Below are positions 45,603 through 56,394 of a stretch of 64,000 nucleotides of DNA, one piece after another. The translations under genes and the position numbers were made by a program. Under the pieces are notes generated by a model that was not told the origin of the DNA, searched no databases, and saw nothing but the letters and a program-made list of their open reading frames with translations. Source of the DNA: Phragmites australis. Taxonomy: Eukaryota > Streptophyta > Magnoliopsida > Poales > Poaceae. Every line of letters starts with the position of its first letter. Positions within the stretch are counted from its first letter, which is position 1. The stretch lies in the NCBI RefSeq assembly GCF_958298935.1, contig NC_084931.1, positions 14,597,334-14,661,333 on the forward strand. Direction: 5' to 3'.

Positions 45603-48038
45603 CTACGGGTAGAAGCGTCGGAGATGCTCGATGTTCCACGGATTCGGGAGTGGCTGCCCCTCCTCCGTTGCCAACCTGAAAGAACCTGCCCGGGGGACCG
45701 CGATCACGGTGAACGGACCTTCCCACACAGGGGACAACTTATTCATTCCTTCGCGCGACTGGATGCGCCGGAGAACTAGGTCCCCCACCTCGAAAGACCG
45801 GGCCCGGACGTGACGCAGATGATAACGGCGCAAACTCTGCTGGTACCGAGCCGCCCGGACAGCAGAACGCCGCCGGCGCTCTTCCAGGTAGTCTACGTCG
45901 TCGCGCCTTTGATGCTCCTGCTCACCCTCAGAGTACGCGTGCACTCGAGGGGAGCCGAGAGTAAGCTCGGAGGGGAGGACCGCCTCGGCGCCGTAGACGA
46001 GGAAGAAAGGAGTTTCCCCGGTAGCGCGGCTTGGCGTAGTCCGGTTGGCCCATAGCACAGCCGGCAGCTCATCCACCCATCCCTTCCCGTGCTTAGCGAG
46101 CACGTCATAGGTCCGGGTCTTGAGGCCCTTTAGTATCTCCGCGTTGGCACGCTCGACCTGCCCGTTACTCCGAGGATGAGCGACGGAAGCGAAGCAAAGC
46201 TTGATGCCGAGATCCTCGCAATAGTCCCCGAACAAGGCACTAGTGAACTGGGTGCCGTTGTCGGTGATGATCCGATTGGGGACACCAAAACGGCTAGTGA
46301 TACCGCGGATAAACTGGAGCGCCGTGCCTTTGGTCACCTTGACGACTGGGACTGCCTCCGGCCATTTGGTGAATTTGTCGATAGCGACGTATAGGTACGC
46401 ATAGCCCCCGATTGCTCGGGGGAATGGACCCAAAATGTCCAAACCCCAGACCGCGAAAGGCCATGACAGGGGAATGGTATGGAGAGCCTGAGCTGGCCGG
46501 TGAACCTGCTTTGCATGGAACTGGCATGCCCTGCAGCGCCGAACCAGCTCGGAAGCATCCTGGAGAGCTGTGGGCCAGTAGAAACCTTGCCGGAAGGCTT
46601 TCCCGACCAGCGTGCGGAACGATGAATGGCCACCGCACTCGCCCTCGTGGATCTCAGCGAGAAGATCGCCGCCTTCTGCCCGAGAGATGCATTTCAGGAG
46701 AACACCTCCTGCGCTACGTCGGTAGAGATCCCCGTCTACTATGGCATAGCGTTTGGACTGCCGAGCAACCCTTTCGGCAGTCGCCTCATCCTCGGGTAGG
46801 AACCTTTCTTTCAAGTACCCTCGGATGTCAGACATCCACGAGGCATCTTGAGAACATTCGGTGAGCACAGCGCACTCGCCGGACGGCGGCGCCCTGACGG
46901 GGCTTCCCACTGAGGGCACCGCCGGGGTCCCCTGAATTGAGTTCGAGGTTTCCCCTTCACCCTGTTCGGCAGGCAGGATGGAAGGCCGTGTGAGTCTTTC
47001 TTCAAAGACTCCGGCAGGGACGCGCGCACGTGATGAGGCCAGGCGAGATAGCTCGTCGGCCGAAGCGTTGTCGCGGCGAGGGATATGCCGCAATTCAAGG
47101 CCATCGAAGCGTTTCTCGAGCTTCCTGACCGCGGCCACGTACGCCGTCATTTGAGGATCCGTGCTCTGGTACTCCTTGGAGACCTGGTTGACGACCAGCT
47201 GGGAGTCCCCCTTGACCAGGAGGCGACGAATCCCGAGCCCCACCGCAGCCCGGAGGCCAGCGATGAGACCTTCATACTCCGCCATGTTGTTGGATGCGCA
47301 GAAATGCAACTGTACGACGTACCGGAGCTCTTCACCCGTTGGGGAGGTGAGAACCACTCCGGCCCCTGCGCCTTTCAGCGAGAGGGAGCCGTCGAAGTGC
47401 ATGACCCAGTACCCGGGCATGTCGCGCCCGGGATAGGCAGAAAACTCTTCTGGGTCGACGCAGGGGATGGGGGTCTCCCGCTGACGCTCGAGAGTGACCC
47501 GGGCATCTTCGTGGCCCCTGCGCTCGTCGAGGCGCAAGCGGAGGTCCCGGGCCTCCGACACGTCCGGGGGGATGACGCTCCGCCTGGAGACCCCCCGGCC
47601 CGTGCGGGTGTTGCCTGCTGAGGAGCCGACTCTGGCGGCACCGCGCTGAAAAGTGGCGCGAGGACTCTCGACCTGTACCTGGCGGCGAGCGGTGCCGACC
47701 AAAGCGGCGATGTCTTGCATCCACCGGCCTTCCGGAGTGTTTGGCGTGGCCTGAATGGGAGGGTGCCTGAGGAGGGCTTGCGCTGCAAGCAAGGCACTCC
47801 CTGGGCTGGCCTCACTAAAAGCGAGCCTGCGCCGGGGCGGCGCCCGACGTGATCCAGAGGCGGGCCTAGCGGCCGGGGCCCTGACCATCTGCTGGGGGTC
47901 AGAGAGCACGCCGGCAGCGGCGGCGCTGATGGGCCCAGCGCCCTGATCCCCTTGGGCGGGAAAAACCTCTTGGCCGTGGGGCGGCGTTCCGTTACTGGAA
48001 GTGGAGCCGGAACACTGGAGACGATGCCCACCGGCCAT
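45603..48038 (-). CDS. Tat-lineage fusion ORF: leader peptide, archaeal-type RNase H, integrase
   Basis: From MAGGHRLQ this is an 811-aa frame (822 aa from an upstream in-frame ATG at 48071). The start at 48038 follows TTTTTTCTCCACAG, which looks like a splice acceptor. The first ~205 residues (GRWMQDIAALVGTARRQVQ and others) resemble the beginning of Tat gag. Then, with no capsid, protease or RT, an archaeal-type RNase H appears (YWVMHFDGSL, MAEYEGL, VKGDSQLVV, NASADELSRL), with its D, E, D, D in place. An integrase follows, with zinc-binding H/C residues (RRCRACQFHAKQVH) and catalytic D, D, E in WGLDILGPF, IITDNGTQF and RSNGQVERAN. The frame is unbroken to the stop. The deletion joint near residue 216 is in frame. 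The integrase could be active, but the element cannot reverse transcribe itself. Confidence 0.9.
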   Translation of the reverse strand: MAGGHRLQCSGSTSSNGTPPHGQEVFPAQGDQGAGPISAAAAGVLSDPQQMVRAPAARPASGSRRAPPRRRLAFSEASPGSALLAAQALLRHPPIQATPNTPEGRWMQDIAALVGTARRQVQVESPRATFQRGAARVGSSAGNTRTGRGVSRRSVIPPDVSEARDLRLRLDERRGHEDARVTLERQRETPIPCVDPEEFSAYPGRDMPGYWVMHFDGSLSLKGAGAGVVLTSPTGEELRYVVQLHFCASNNMAEYEGLIAGLRAAVGLGIRRLLVKGDSQLVVNQVSKEYQSTDPQMTAYVAAVRKLEKRFDGLELRHIPRRDNASADELSRLASSRARVPAGVFEERLTRPSILPAEQGEGETSNSIQGTPAVPSVGSPVRAPPSGECAVLTECSQDASWMSDIRGYLKERFLPEDEATAERVARQSKRYAIVDGDLYRRSAGGVLLKCISRAEGGDLLAEIHEGECGGHSSFRTLVGKAFRQGFYWPTALQDASELVRRCRACQFHAKQVHRPAQALHTIPLSWPFAVWGLDILGPFPRAIGGYAYLYVAIDKFTKWPEAVPVVKVTKGTALQFIRGITSRFGVPNRIITDNGTQFTSALFGDYCEDLGIKLCFASVAHPRSNGQVERANAEILKGLKTRTYDVLAKHGKGWVDELPAVLWANRTTPSRATGETPFFLVYGAEAVLPSELTLGSPRVHAYSEGEQEHQRRDDVDYLEERRRRSAVRAARYQQSLRRYHLRHVRARSFEVGDLVLRRIQSREGMNKLSPVWEGPFTVIAVPRAGSFRLATEEGQPLPNPWNIEHLRRFYP

Positions 48039-48085
48039 CTTTTCCTGTGGAGAAAAAAGGGAAACAAACAATCTAGGGATATTCC

Positions 48086-48105
48086 CCCCTACCTGGCGCG
48101 CCAGC
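48086..48105 (-). promoter_or_regulatory. Primer binding site of the Tat element
   Basis: The minus strand right after the 5' LTR reads GCTGGCGCGCCAGGTAGGGG. TGGCGCGCCAGGTAGGG-type sequence is usual at this position in grass Tat elements. The tRNA is not determined here. Confidence 0.65.
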
Positions 48106-49910
48106 TGTCGGAGAGTGAACTCCTGTCGCAGGGATCCCGAGAGACCCCTTTTTAGAGATTCGGCCGGGGGGATGATCCTAGAAAAGCTTGCACGGGAAAT
48201 GAGCGGAAAAGGAAATAAAATGCGATGGCTTGCGGGGACACCGGGTTTTTGGACAGGTTCGGGCCGCGCGGAGGCGTAACACCCTACTCCTGTATGAGTG
48301 TTATATCTATCCTTGAAGGAGATCCTTCAAGGGTATATCTGGTTCTCGAGGGAGAGCTGTTTACAAAGAGCAGGAGGCTCTTATGTTCTAGCTAGCTGGT
48401 TTCTTGATTGTCTTGTGATCGGGGGTGGTGATTTCTTGTTCTTCGACTGACCTCTTGTTTTTCTCTTGTCCTCCTCTTTTTCGTTGTTCGTCTCTCCGTC
48501 CCCTTCTTGGTGCCCCCCTTCTTTTTCTTTTATAGATGCGCCGACCTCGACATATCCTGAATGGGAAAGAGGGGACGCGAGTGCCCAGGTGCCACGGAGA
48601 AAGGTCTAATCATTTCACTTTGGCGAAGTGACAGGGGCGGTGGAGGAAGGCGGCGCGCATTCGACCACTAGCCGCTGCGGAAGCTTCGGGGTGCCATAAA
48701 AAAAAAGCCCACCGGACAGCCTCAGAGGTGCCCGGTGCGTCCACTCTGTCTTGTTCTCCTGCCAGGGCAGGGTGGCAGGCCGAGTGCTTCGATTCTGGTA
48801 ACGTTATCCCGAGGTGCGCAAGTGGAAACGGGACGGGACCCGTGCATTTAATGAACCCACGCCCCCCAGCCAGGGCATGGCCGGGTCTGACACTGGGGCG
48901 TGGGCAGCCGAGAATGTCAGGATGTCAGAATGCCAGGCCACGCGCGCCTATTAAATGCGGCATCGGGCCCTTGACTGGATGATACTCTGGCGACGGGGCC
49001 CTTTGAGTCTTTGAACGATCATGCGCGAACCTTCTGGGGACCGAGTCCCCGGGGGCTGCCACGTGCAGCCCCGAGCACTATTTCCCGAGCATCTTGGGGG
49101 GACCTTCGGGGCACCGAGTCCTCGGGGGCTGCCACGTGCAGCCCCGAGCACCCTCTCCCGAGTACTTCAGTGAGACCTTCGGGGCACCGAGTCCTCGCGG
49201 GCTGCCACGTGCAGCCCCGAGCACCCTCTCCCGAGCACTTTAGAGGGACCTTCGGGGCACCGAGTCCTCGGGGGCTGCCACGCGCAGCCCCGAGCACCCT
49301 CTCCCGAGTACTTGAGTGAGACCTTCGGGGCGCCGAGTCCTCGCGGGCTGCCACGTGCAGCCCCGAGCACCCTCTCCCGAGTACTTGAGTGAGACCTTCG
49401 GGGCGCCGAGTCCTCGCGGGCTGCCACGTGCAGCCCCGAGCACCCTCTCCCGAGTACTTGAGTGAGACCTTCGGGGCACCGAGTCCTCACGGGCTGCCAC
49501 GTGCAGCCCCGAGCACCCTCTCCCGAGTACTTGAGTGAGACCTTCGGGGCACCGAGTCCTCGCGGGCTGCCACGTGCAGCCCCGAGCACCCTCTCCCGAG
49601 TACTTGAGTGAGACCTTCGGGGCACCGAGTCCTCGCGGGCTGCCACGTGCAGCCCCGAGCACCCTCTCCCGAGTACTTGAGTGAGACCTTCGGGGCACCG
49701 AGTCCTCGCGGGCTGCCACGTGCAGCCCCGAGCACCCTCTCCCGAGCACTTTAGAGGGACCTTCGGGGCACCGAGTCCTCGGGGGCTGCCACGCGCAGCC
49801 CCGAGCACCCTCTCCCGAGTCTCTGCTTTTACCTTGCAGGGTGGTGATATGTGGTGGGCGGCCGGTTTGGCCTCGGGACTTAGGGACCCCTGGTTCTAAA
49901 TACACCGACA
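48106..49910 (-). repeat. 5' LTR of the Tat-lineage element
   Basis: This 1805-bp LTR is the copy that drives the minus-strand transcript. It is identical to 38529-40260 by eye except for one extra 73-bp unit and about one base in the array. Confidence 0.95.
49029..49820 (-). repeat. Tandem array of 73-bp G-box hairpin units (11 copies)
   Basis: The units are the same as at 39452-40170 but with one more copy. The array lies in U3, roughly 0.5-1.3 kb upstream of the TATA box at 48528-48534. Confidence 0.95.
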
Positions 49911-49915
49911 GACCA

Positions 49916-50990
49916 CCACATAAGCATTCACTCATGGTGAGGCAATACAAGCATTAAGAACTAGCAAACTGCAATTTCAAACTAGGCAAGCAAGTATTTA
50001 TGACAGTAGACTTTGCAAACACTCACATATGAAACCAAGACTTAATTAGATCAAGTGATTAAAACAAAATTGATCATTTAGGTACATTTCTTTGTGATTG
50101 ATGCTATCCTCAAGTTGACTTTAGCAACCATGGGCTTGCTTCTTTAGCAAACTACATGAAGCATCAAGATAACCATTTTGTATCATATTTTAGCACAAGA
50201 AACTTGATTGCTCAAAAATATTCAAATTGCACAAATTATCAAGTTTTCACTTAGATCACGTCAAGTAGTGTTTTTGCGATACAAGGAACACATGTTCCCT
50301 CAAGGTTCTATCAGGAGCTAAACATTTGACAAAGATAGAAAATATAGTGCAATATTCATCAATCCACTATCTTGAACCAAGAAGTCTAGAGTAAGATATT
50401 AATCAAACTAGTCTTAACACAAACATTGACTAAGCTAAATCAATTATGAACATAGTGTTCAAGAATATAGCATTTCATAGTCTACATGATCAAGAAAAGC
50501 TAACTTGCTTGGAATGATTCATGTCAAAGCATCAAGATGAGCCTAAGTTGAAGAGATTGCTTCGTACAACTACTTAACTTAGTCTAAATTCAAGTCTAGC
50601 AACTGAAAATGCTAAAGATATACAAGTCAAAGCTCAACTACAATGATTATCTTACAAGATGAGATGGAATGCAAATGCAACAAAAGTAAGATAGAATATG
50701 TACAACTGTAACTCCCGTCACATAATGCCATAGGGATGGTCAACTCCAAGCTCTCCCCTCAAATAGGTAAATCTTGTTATATCTAGAGGCTTGGTAAAGA
50801 TGTCGGTAAGCTGGTGTTCGGTATCTATGTATCTTAAGTCAATATCTTCCTCTTATTGTGGTCTCGTAAGAAGTAGAGTCTCACATCTATGTGTTTGGTT
50901 CTAGAGTGTTGGACAGGGTTATTGGCTAAGCTGATAGCACTGGTGTTGTCACACAAAAGTAGCACATTCTTTAAGTCTAATCCAAAATCC
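49916..50990 (-). other. Post-pol region of the SIRE-like element, part 2
   Basis: AT-rich sequence continues the copia post-pol region after the Tat insertion. At its right end (about 50700-50990) it reads into the RNase H C-terminus on the minus strand (KNVLLLCDNTSAISLANNP in broken frames). No other gene is seen. Confidence 0.55.
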
Positions 50991-51187
50991 CTCAAGGTAG
51001 CAACCATCCATAAAATATGAGAACAATAGCTAGTGGTAGTAACATATTCAGCTTCAGCAGTTGACTGTGCAACACTAGACTGTTTACGAAAAGATCAACA
51101 CACAAAATAAATACCCAAGAAATGACAAGCACCGGAGGTACTTTTCCTGTCAATTCTACAACCAGCAAAATCCGCATCCGAAAAACC

Positions 51188-51229
<42 letters not shown>

Positions 51230-53117
51230 ATATGCAGAAAACCAAAGACCATATTCAAGGGTGTGTTTGAGATATCTCAATATGCGCTTCACCACTTGTT
51301 GGCGAGATATCCTTGGTGATGCTGAGAAGTGGGCACACAAGCAGACAGTGAAGTGGATGTCGAGTATTGTCATCGTCAGGTAGCAGGGAACCAATCATGC
51401 TCCTGTACTCGCATTGGTATACCTAATCGCCATCTTCATCTGGATCAAGCACGATCGAGGTAGCCATCGGCGTGGCCAGGGGCTTCACATCACTCATGTC
51501 AAACTTCTTTAGCAAGTCCTTGGTGTACTTCATTTGGTGGACGAATATACCTTACTTCCATTGCTTGATTTGCTATCCAAGAAAGGTGTTGAGCTCATCC
51601 ATCATCGATATCTCAAATTCCCTGTTCATAGTTTTTACAAACTTGACCACAAGAGCATGAGAAGAGCCACCAAAAATAATATCATTCACATTTATCTGAA
51701 CAAGTAGTAAATCATTGCCATGCCTAAATGTGAACAGAGTTTTATCAACTGACCCCATCACATACCCATGCTCTATCAAGAAAGACTTAAGACTATCATA
51801 TATAGCCCTAGGCGTCTGCTTAAGCCCATACAAAGCTTTTTGTCGCTTGTATACTCTATGTGGGTATTTGGGGTGCTCAAAACTAGGGGGTTACTTGATA
51901 TAGACCTCTTCCTCTATGAACCCATTTAGGAATGCACTTTTGACATCTATTTGGTACAGCTTGAAAACTTGGGATGCCGAAAATGCAAGAAGGGTCTTAA
52001 TGGCTTCTAGTCTAACTACCAGTGCAAAGGTCTCTCCAAAGTCTATCCCCTCTATTTGAGTGAAACTTTGAACCACAAGTATAGCCATGTTTCTCACTAT
52101 AGACCCATCATCCCCCTATTTGTTTTTAAAAATCCACTTGATGTCTATGGTGTGAACATTTGGGGGCGGCTCTACAAGGACCCAAACTTGGTTTCTCTCA
52201 AAAATTTTTAGTTCTTCATGCATGGCATTGACCCAATTTGAATCAGAGAGAGGGTGTCCAACATCATGGGGCTCAAAAGAAGCAATGAATGCAGAATTAG
52301 TAAAATGAGCATGATGAGTAGATTTGGATATTGTTACCCTCTCACCAAGGTCATTAATCATCTATTGAGGGGGATGTATCTGCTGAATGTGTTGAGCGGC
52401 CTCGCGTCATGAGACCACCTCCCCTCAAATGTAGCTTGTGCAGGCTCGAAAGTAGCTGAAGTGGAAGTATAGGTTATAGGACCCTTTGCTGGTGTAGGAG
52501 AAGCATAAGCCAGCTCGAGAGTAGGTGTGATGGATGGAAGTAGTGGATCATCCTCAGTATTATTGAGAGCTGGAAGGTCGCCATTTACAAAGATGCTTTC
52601 ACCAATCTCTTTCTCACCTTCACACTCAAAAGCTGAACTAGCACTCGGGGTAGATTCATCAAAAGTTACATCATATGATATCATGATGGTGTTAGTCAAG
52701 ATTATAAACCCTGTAAGAATGACCATGAAGAGAATACCCCAAGAAAATCCTATCGGAAGAGCATGACTCGAACTTGTTAAGATTGTCATGCTTTAGGATG
52801 AAGAACCGATAGCCAAAAACTTTCAAGTGAGAAACCTTCGGCTTTCTCCCAAAGCAAAACTCATGAGAAGTCAAATTCAAGATAGAGCGCAAGAAAAATC
52901 CGTTTGGAGATATAGCAAGTGGTGCTAATAGCCTCATTCCAAAACTTTTTAGGAGTCCTATGCTCATCGAGCATCGTCCTAGCCATCTCCACCAAAGTGC
53001 GGTTCTTCCTTTCAACCGCACCATTCTACTGAACGCGTAGGGCAAAAAATTGATGCTCAGTGCCATGTTCAAGGCAGAAAGCATCAAAGAGATTGTTCTT
53101 GAACTCGGTGTCATTAT
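50991..53117 (-). pseudogene. SIRE-like copia pol: integrase C-terminus, RT, RNase H (broken)
   Basis: On the minus strand, from right to left, it reads integrase (NDTEFKNNLFDAFCLEHG, RTLVEMARTMLDEHRTPKKF, SHLKVFGYRFFILK). Next comes RT (NWVNAMHEELKIFERNQVW, YGLKQTPRAIYDSL, VNDIIFGG) and then RNase H (FSDADFAGCRIDRKSTSGACHFLG). Many stops and shifts interrupt it, and the RT catalytic pair reads ND in VNDIIFGG instead of DD. A (CT)n microsatellite expands inside the RNase H coding sequence. The wording fits SIRE/Maximus. The copy stops abruptly at about 53117 within integrase; gag, protease and 5' LTR are absent. It is inactive. Confidence 0.85.
51192..51227. repeat. (GA)n microsatellite in copia RNase H
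   Basis: About 18 GA repeats lie within the copia RNase H coding stretch, read as repeated Ser-Leu on the minus strand just before RGFSDADFAG. Confidence 0.95.
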
Positions 53118-54155
53118 CTCAAGATTCGGAAGGATCGGATAAGAGATGGGGAAACTCTGCCTTCAGATCATCTTCTCTTTCCCAGGTTGCTTCCTCTTCT
53201 GAATGATGCTTCCACTGCACTTTGCATATACAGACCCATATGTTCCTTGTAACCTATTCTAACATGTCAAGAATCTTGTCCGGATATTCTGAGTAAGAGG
53301 GATCTTCTCGCGCATCCAGTTCTTCTACTAGCAATTGCTCTTCGGAAACTCTCAGACACTTTTTCAACTGTGATACATGGAACACATTGTGTCCTCCCGA
53401 GAGTTGAGGTGGTAGCTCAAGCATGTAAGCTGCTTCTCCTTGTCTTATGGACCAATAAACCGAAGCGAAAGATTGCCTATGACCTTAAATCTGTGTAGAC
53501 CTCTGATTGGTGATACTTTGTGCTTCTCCTTGTCTTATGGACCAATAAACCGAAGCGAAAGATTGCCTATGACCTTAAATTTGTGTAGACCTCTGATTGG
53601 TGATACTTTGAGATACACGAAGTCTCCAACTTCAAAAGTCAGTTCTTTGGCGTCAATTATCTGCATAACTCTTCTACCTTGATTGTGCTGTTTTAGTATT
53701 ATCCCGGATCTCTTGCACTTGTCTTTCTGCTTCTCTCAGAACTTTTGGACTGAAAACTTGGCTTTCCCCGGTCTAGTTCTAGAACAATGGAGTTCTACAT
53801 TTCCTTCCATACAAAGCTTCAAAAGGGAACATCTTGAGACTAGCTTGATAACTGTTGTTGTACGAGAATTCCGCATACGGTAGATTCTTTTCCCAACTGT
53901 TACCATTCTTCAGTGCACACACTCTCAACATGTCTTCAAGGATTTGATTTACTCTTTCTGTCTATCCGTGTGTCTGAGGGTGATATGCTGAACTCAAAAT
54001 TCAACCTTATGTCCATAGATTCATGTAGGCATTGCTAGAACCATGAGGTAAACTGACTACCACGACCAGACATGATTATCTTGAGCTATTGTCAACTGAT
54101 CGACTATGACCCATATGGAATCATATCCTGACTGAGTGCTTGTAGACCCACTACG
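53118..54155 (-). pseudogene. Integrase C-terminus, GPF region and chromodomain of the second Tekay-like element
   Basis: On the minus strand it reads broken integrase (FVVGLQALSQD, YNNSYQASLKM-like wording), then GPF sequence (VSPIRGLHRFKVIGNLSLRFIGP). The chromodomain ends in CKVQWKHHSEEEATWEREDDL, KAEFPHLLSD and a TGA stop. There are several stops and shifts. A 90-bp tandem duplication repeats the GPF part. The chromodomain wording closely matches that at 1-272, so the two elements belong to the same lineage. Confidence 0.82.
53431..53610 (-). repeat. 90-bp tandem duplication in the GPF coding region
   Basis: Copies at 53431-53520 and 53521-53610 differ at one base (c to t near 53581). 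The period of 30 codons keeps the frame. Confidence 0.95.
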
Positions 54156-54160
54156 AAATC

Positions 54161-55883
54161 TATCGGAGGGTGAACTCCTCAAGCGGGGATCCGGAGGGAC
54201 CCCCTTTGAGATTCAGCCGGGGGGATGATTCTGAATCCGCTTCGTAGGTGAAATAAATAGGAGTAAATGAGATGCAGGTAGAGGTGGAACGATCGGATGT
54301 AGGAAAGAGTAAATGCTCAGGGGATTTTTAGACAGGTTCGGGCCGCACTGAGCGTAACACCCTACTCCTGTGTGTATACTATAAATGCTCTGAGAATGTC
54401 TCTCGGAGGATCTACTGCGTTACAAGAATATTTGTCTAAGTCTAGAGCTTCGTGCTCCATGTTCTTCGAGACTTGTCTTCTGGTTCGTCCTCTGTTGTCT
54501 AGATCTCAACTTCCACTGCCTTTCTTCGGGGAGCCCGCCCCGCTTATATACCCGTCGGGGTGGTAGCGTGCCTAGAAAGGATGGCGTGAGTTCCAAAACA
54601 CCATAAATGGAAAGCAACCATCATGGGCTGCTGCGCGAGGTGATGGGGAGGGTTAAAAATGCGCCCCCGTCCAGTCTTGTTCGTCATCATGCCGCTTTTC
54701 AACGGGCGTCGCGGGGAGGGTCCACCGGGCAGCCACCAAGCAGCCCGGCGTGCCCGCCCGGTCAGAGCAGGTATGACATAGCAGGGCGGCAGGTGGGGTG
54801 CCTCGAGCTCTGCGACATTATCTTGAGGCGCGCCGAATGACGTGCGATGGGACCCGTACAATAAATGTCCCCACGCCTCCCTGCTAGGCCGTGGCAGGGA
54901 CTAACAGCAGGCGTGGGGGGAGCAGTTGGAAGTGACAGGCCACATGTCCTCTTAAATGCAGTATCGGGCCTCTCACCAGTTGACACCTCACCTCTGGGCC
55001 TCTGTGGGGAACACCTACGAAGGACTTCTTAGGTCCTCAGGGAACCGAGTGCTCGGGGGCCACTGTTCGCAGCCCCAAGCACTCTCTCCCGGATATGCCC
55101 TTTCTTGGTCCCCGGGGAACCGAGTGCTCGGGGGCCATTGTTCATGGCCCCGAGCACTCTCTCCCGAATATGCCCTTTCTTGGTCCTCGGGGAACCAAGT
55201 GCTCGGGGGCCACTGTTCACGGTCCCGAGCACTCTCTCCCGGAACTGACTGTTTGTGTCTTCGGGGAACCGAGTGCTCGGGGGCCACTGTTCGCAGCCCC
55301 GAGCACTCTCTCCCGGATATGCCCTTTCTTGGTCCTCGGGGAACCGAGTGCTCGGGGGCCACTGTTCACGGCCCCAAGCACTCTCTCCCTGATATGCCCT
55401 TTCTTGGTCCTCAGGGAACCGAGTGCTCGAGGGCCACTGTTCACGGCCCCAAGCACTCTCTCCCGGAACTAACTGTTTGTGTCCTCGGGGAACCGAGTAC
55501 TCGGGGGTCACTGTTCGCAGCCCCGAGCACTCTCTCCCGAAACTTGGTTTTTTTTGTCATTGGGGGAATTGGGTGCTCGGGGACCACTGTTCACAGCCCC
55601 GAGCACCCTCTTCCCAGCACTTGGTCTTCTCGGGTCATCGGGGAACTCGGGTACTCAGGGACCACTGTTCGTAGTCCCGAGCACCCTCTTCCCAGCACTT
55701 GGTCTTCTCGGGTCATCGGGAAACTCGGGTACTCGGGGACCATTGTTCATGGCCCCGAGCACTCTCTCCCGAGACTTGGTTTTCTTAGACCTCAGGGAGA
55801 TAACCCCCGAGGGAGGGCGTCACATGGTACTCTGCTGTTCTGGCCTCGGGACTTGGGGACCCTCGGTTCCTGTGTCACCGACA
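54161..55883 (-). repeat. LTR of the shrunken Tat element (left, 3' LTR)
   Basis: It starts TATCGGAGGG (mutated TG) and ends TGTCACCGACA. It holds about ten hairpin units between about 55030 and 55800, and a minus-strand TATATAA at 54544-54550. Confidence 0.88.
55030..55800 (-). repeat. Tandem array of about 75-bp hairpin units (about 10 copies)
   Basis: Units read like GAACCGAGTGCTCGGGG...CCCCGAGCACTCTCTCCC, with a 10-bp stem (GTGCTCGGGG/CCCCGAGCAC) and a loop of about 14 nt (gccactgttcgcag). Most units carry substitutions, some compensated. Confidence 0.9.
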
Positions 55884-56234
55884 GCAGCCCCTGGGCCCAT
55901 TGGTAGGCGATGGCCCAGAGACTGCGAATGGGGCCCTCGTCTACATCGAGGCCGATCCCAGCATCGATGCCACGTGGCCTGTTCTCAGGCGCTGGTCTCT
56001 CTGGCCCAGGCTTTTGGTATGGCCCGGCGGGGAACCGAATGGACGCGTGTCCTGCTGGCTCCCGAGGCACATGATAACGAGGCGAGCGGCACGTGTGGCA
56101 ACCACGCAGATCGAGGATAGTGCGCCTGGCAACCTGCACGGATCGAGGGAGATTCGCCTGGCATCCGCGCCGAACGAGGAAAAAATGCGCCTCGCCAAAT
56201 GCACCGCGAAAAGTGCCGTTTGAAATCCCCAGGA

Positions 56235-56242
56235 TATAAAAA
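56235..56242 (+). promoter_or_regulatory. TATA box of the truncated antisense gene
   Basis: TATAAAAA lies 352 bp from the LTR edge and 160 bp upstream of the ATG at 56395. It is in the same position as the box at 40618 in the longer Tat element. Confidence 0.65.
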
Positions 56243-56394
56243 GGAGAGGGGAGCGAACCATTGCCCCCTTACGCCATTCTTGCGATCATCGCTCCTGCTT
56301 TCTTCTTCCTTGCACTCGAGAGCTCTCGCCCTTCCTTCGGCCCGCAGCGCATTCTCTTCCCCACCCTTTCCAGCACACTCCCCACCCCCAAAAA

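Larger units (their letters stand above)
38529..49910 (-). mobile_element. Young Tat-lineage gypsy element, non-autonomous, with an antisense spliced gene
   Basis: This 11.4-kb element has TGTCGG...CCGACA LTR ends and a perfect 5-bp duplication gacca (38524-38528 and 49911-49915). It is inserted in the SIRE-like copia element. The LTRs (1732 and 1805 bp) look identical by eye except for one tandem unit and about one substitution, so the insertion is very recent. On the minus strand it codes a leader fused to archaeal-type RNase H and integrase. There is no gag capsid, protease or RT, so it must have moved with proteins from a partner element. On the + strand it carries a two-exon gene. The type resembles grass Tat pairs such as RIRE2/Dasheng and Cinful/Zeon. 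Confidence 0.93.

Noticed and set aside
54956..56120. Open + and - frames across the 75-bp array of the small Tat element
   Set aside because: These are repeat translations with no domain; stops are absent because of composition.
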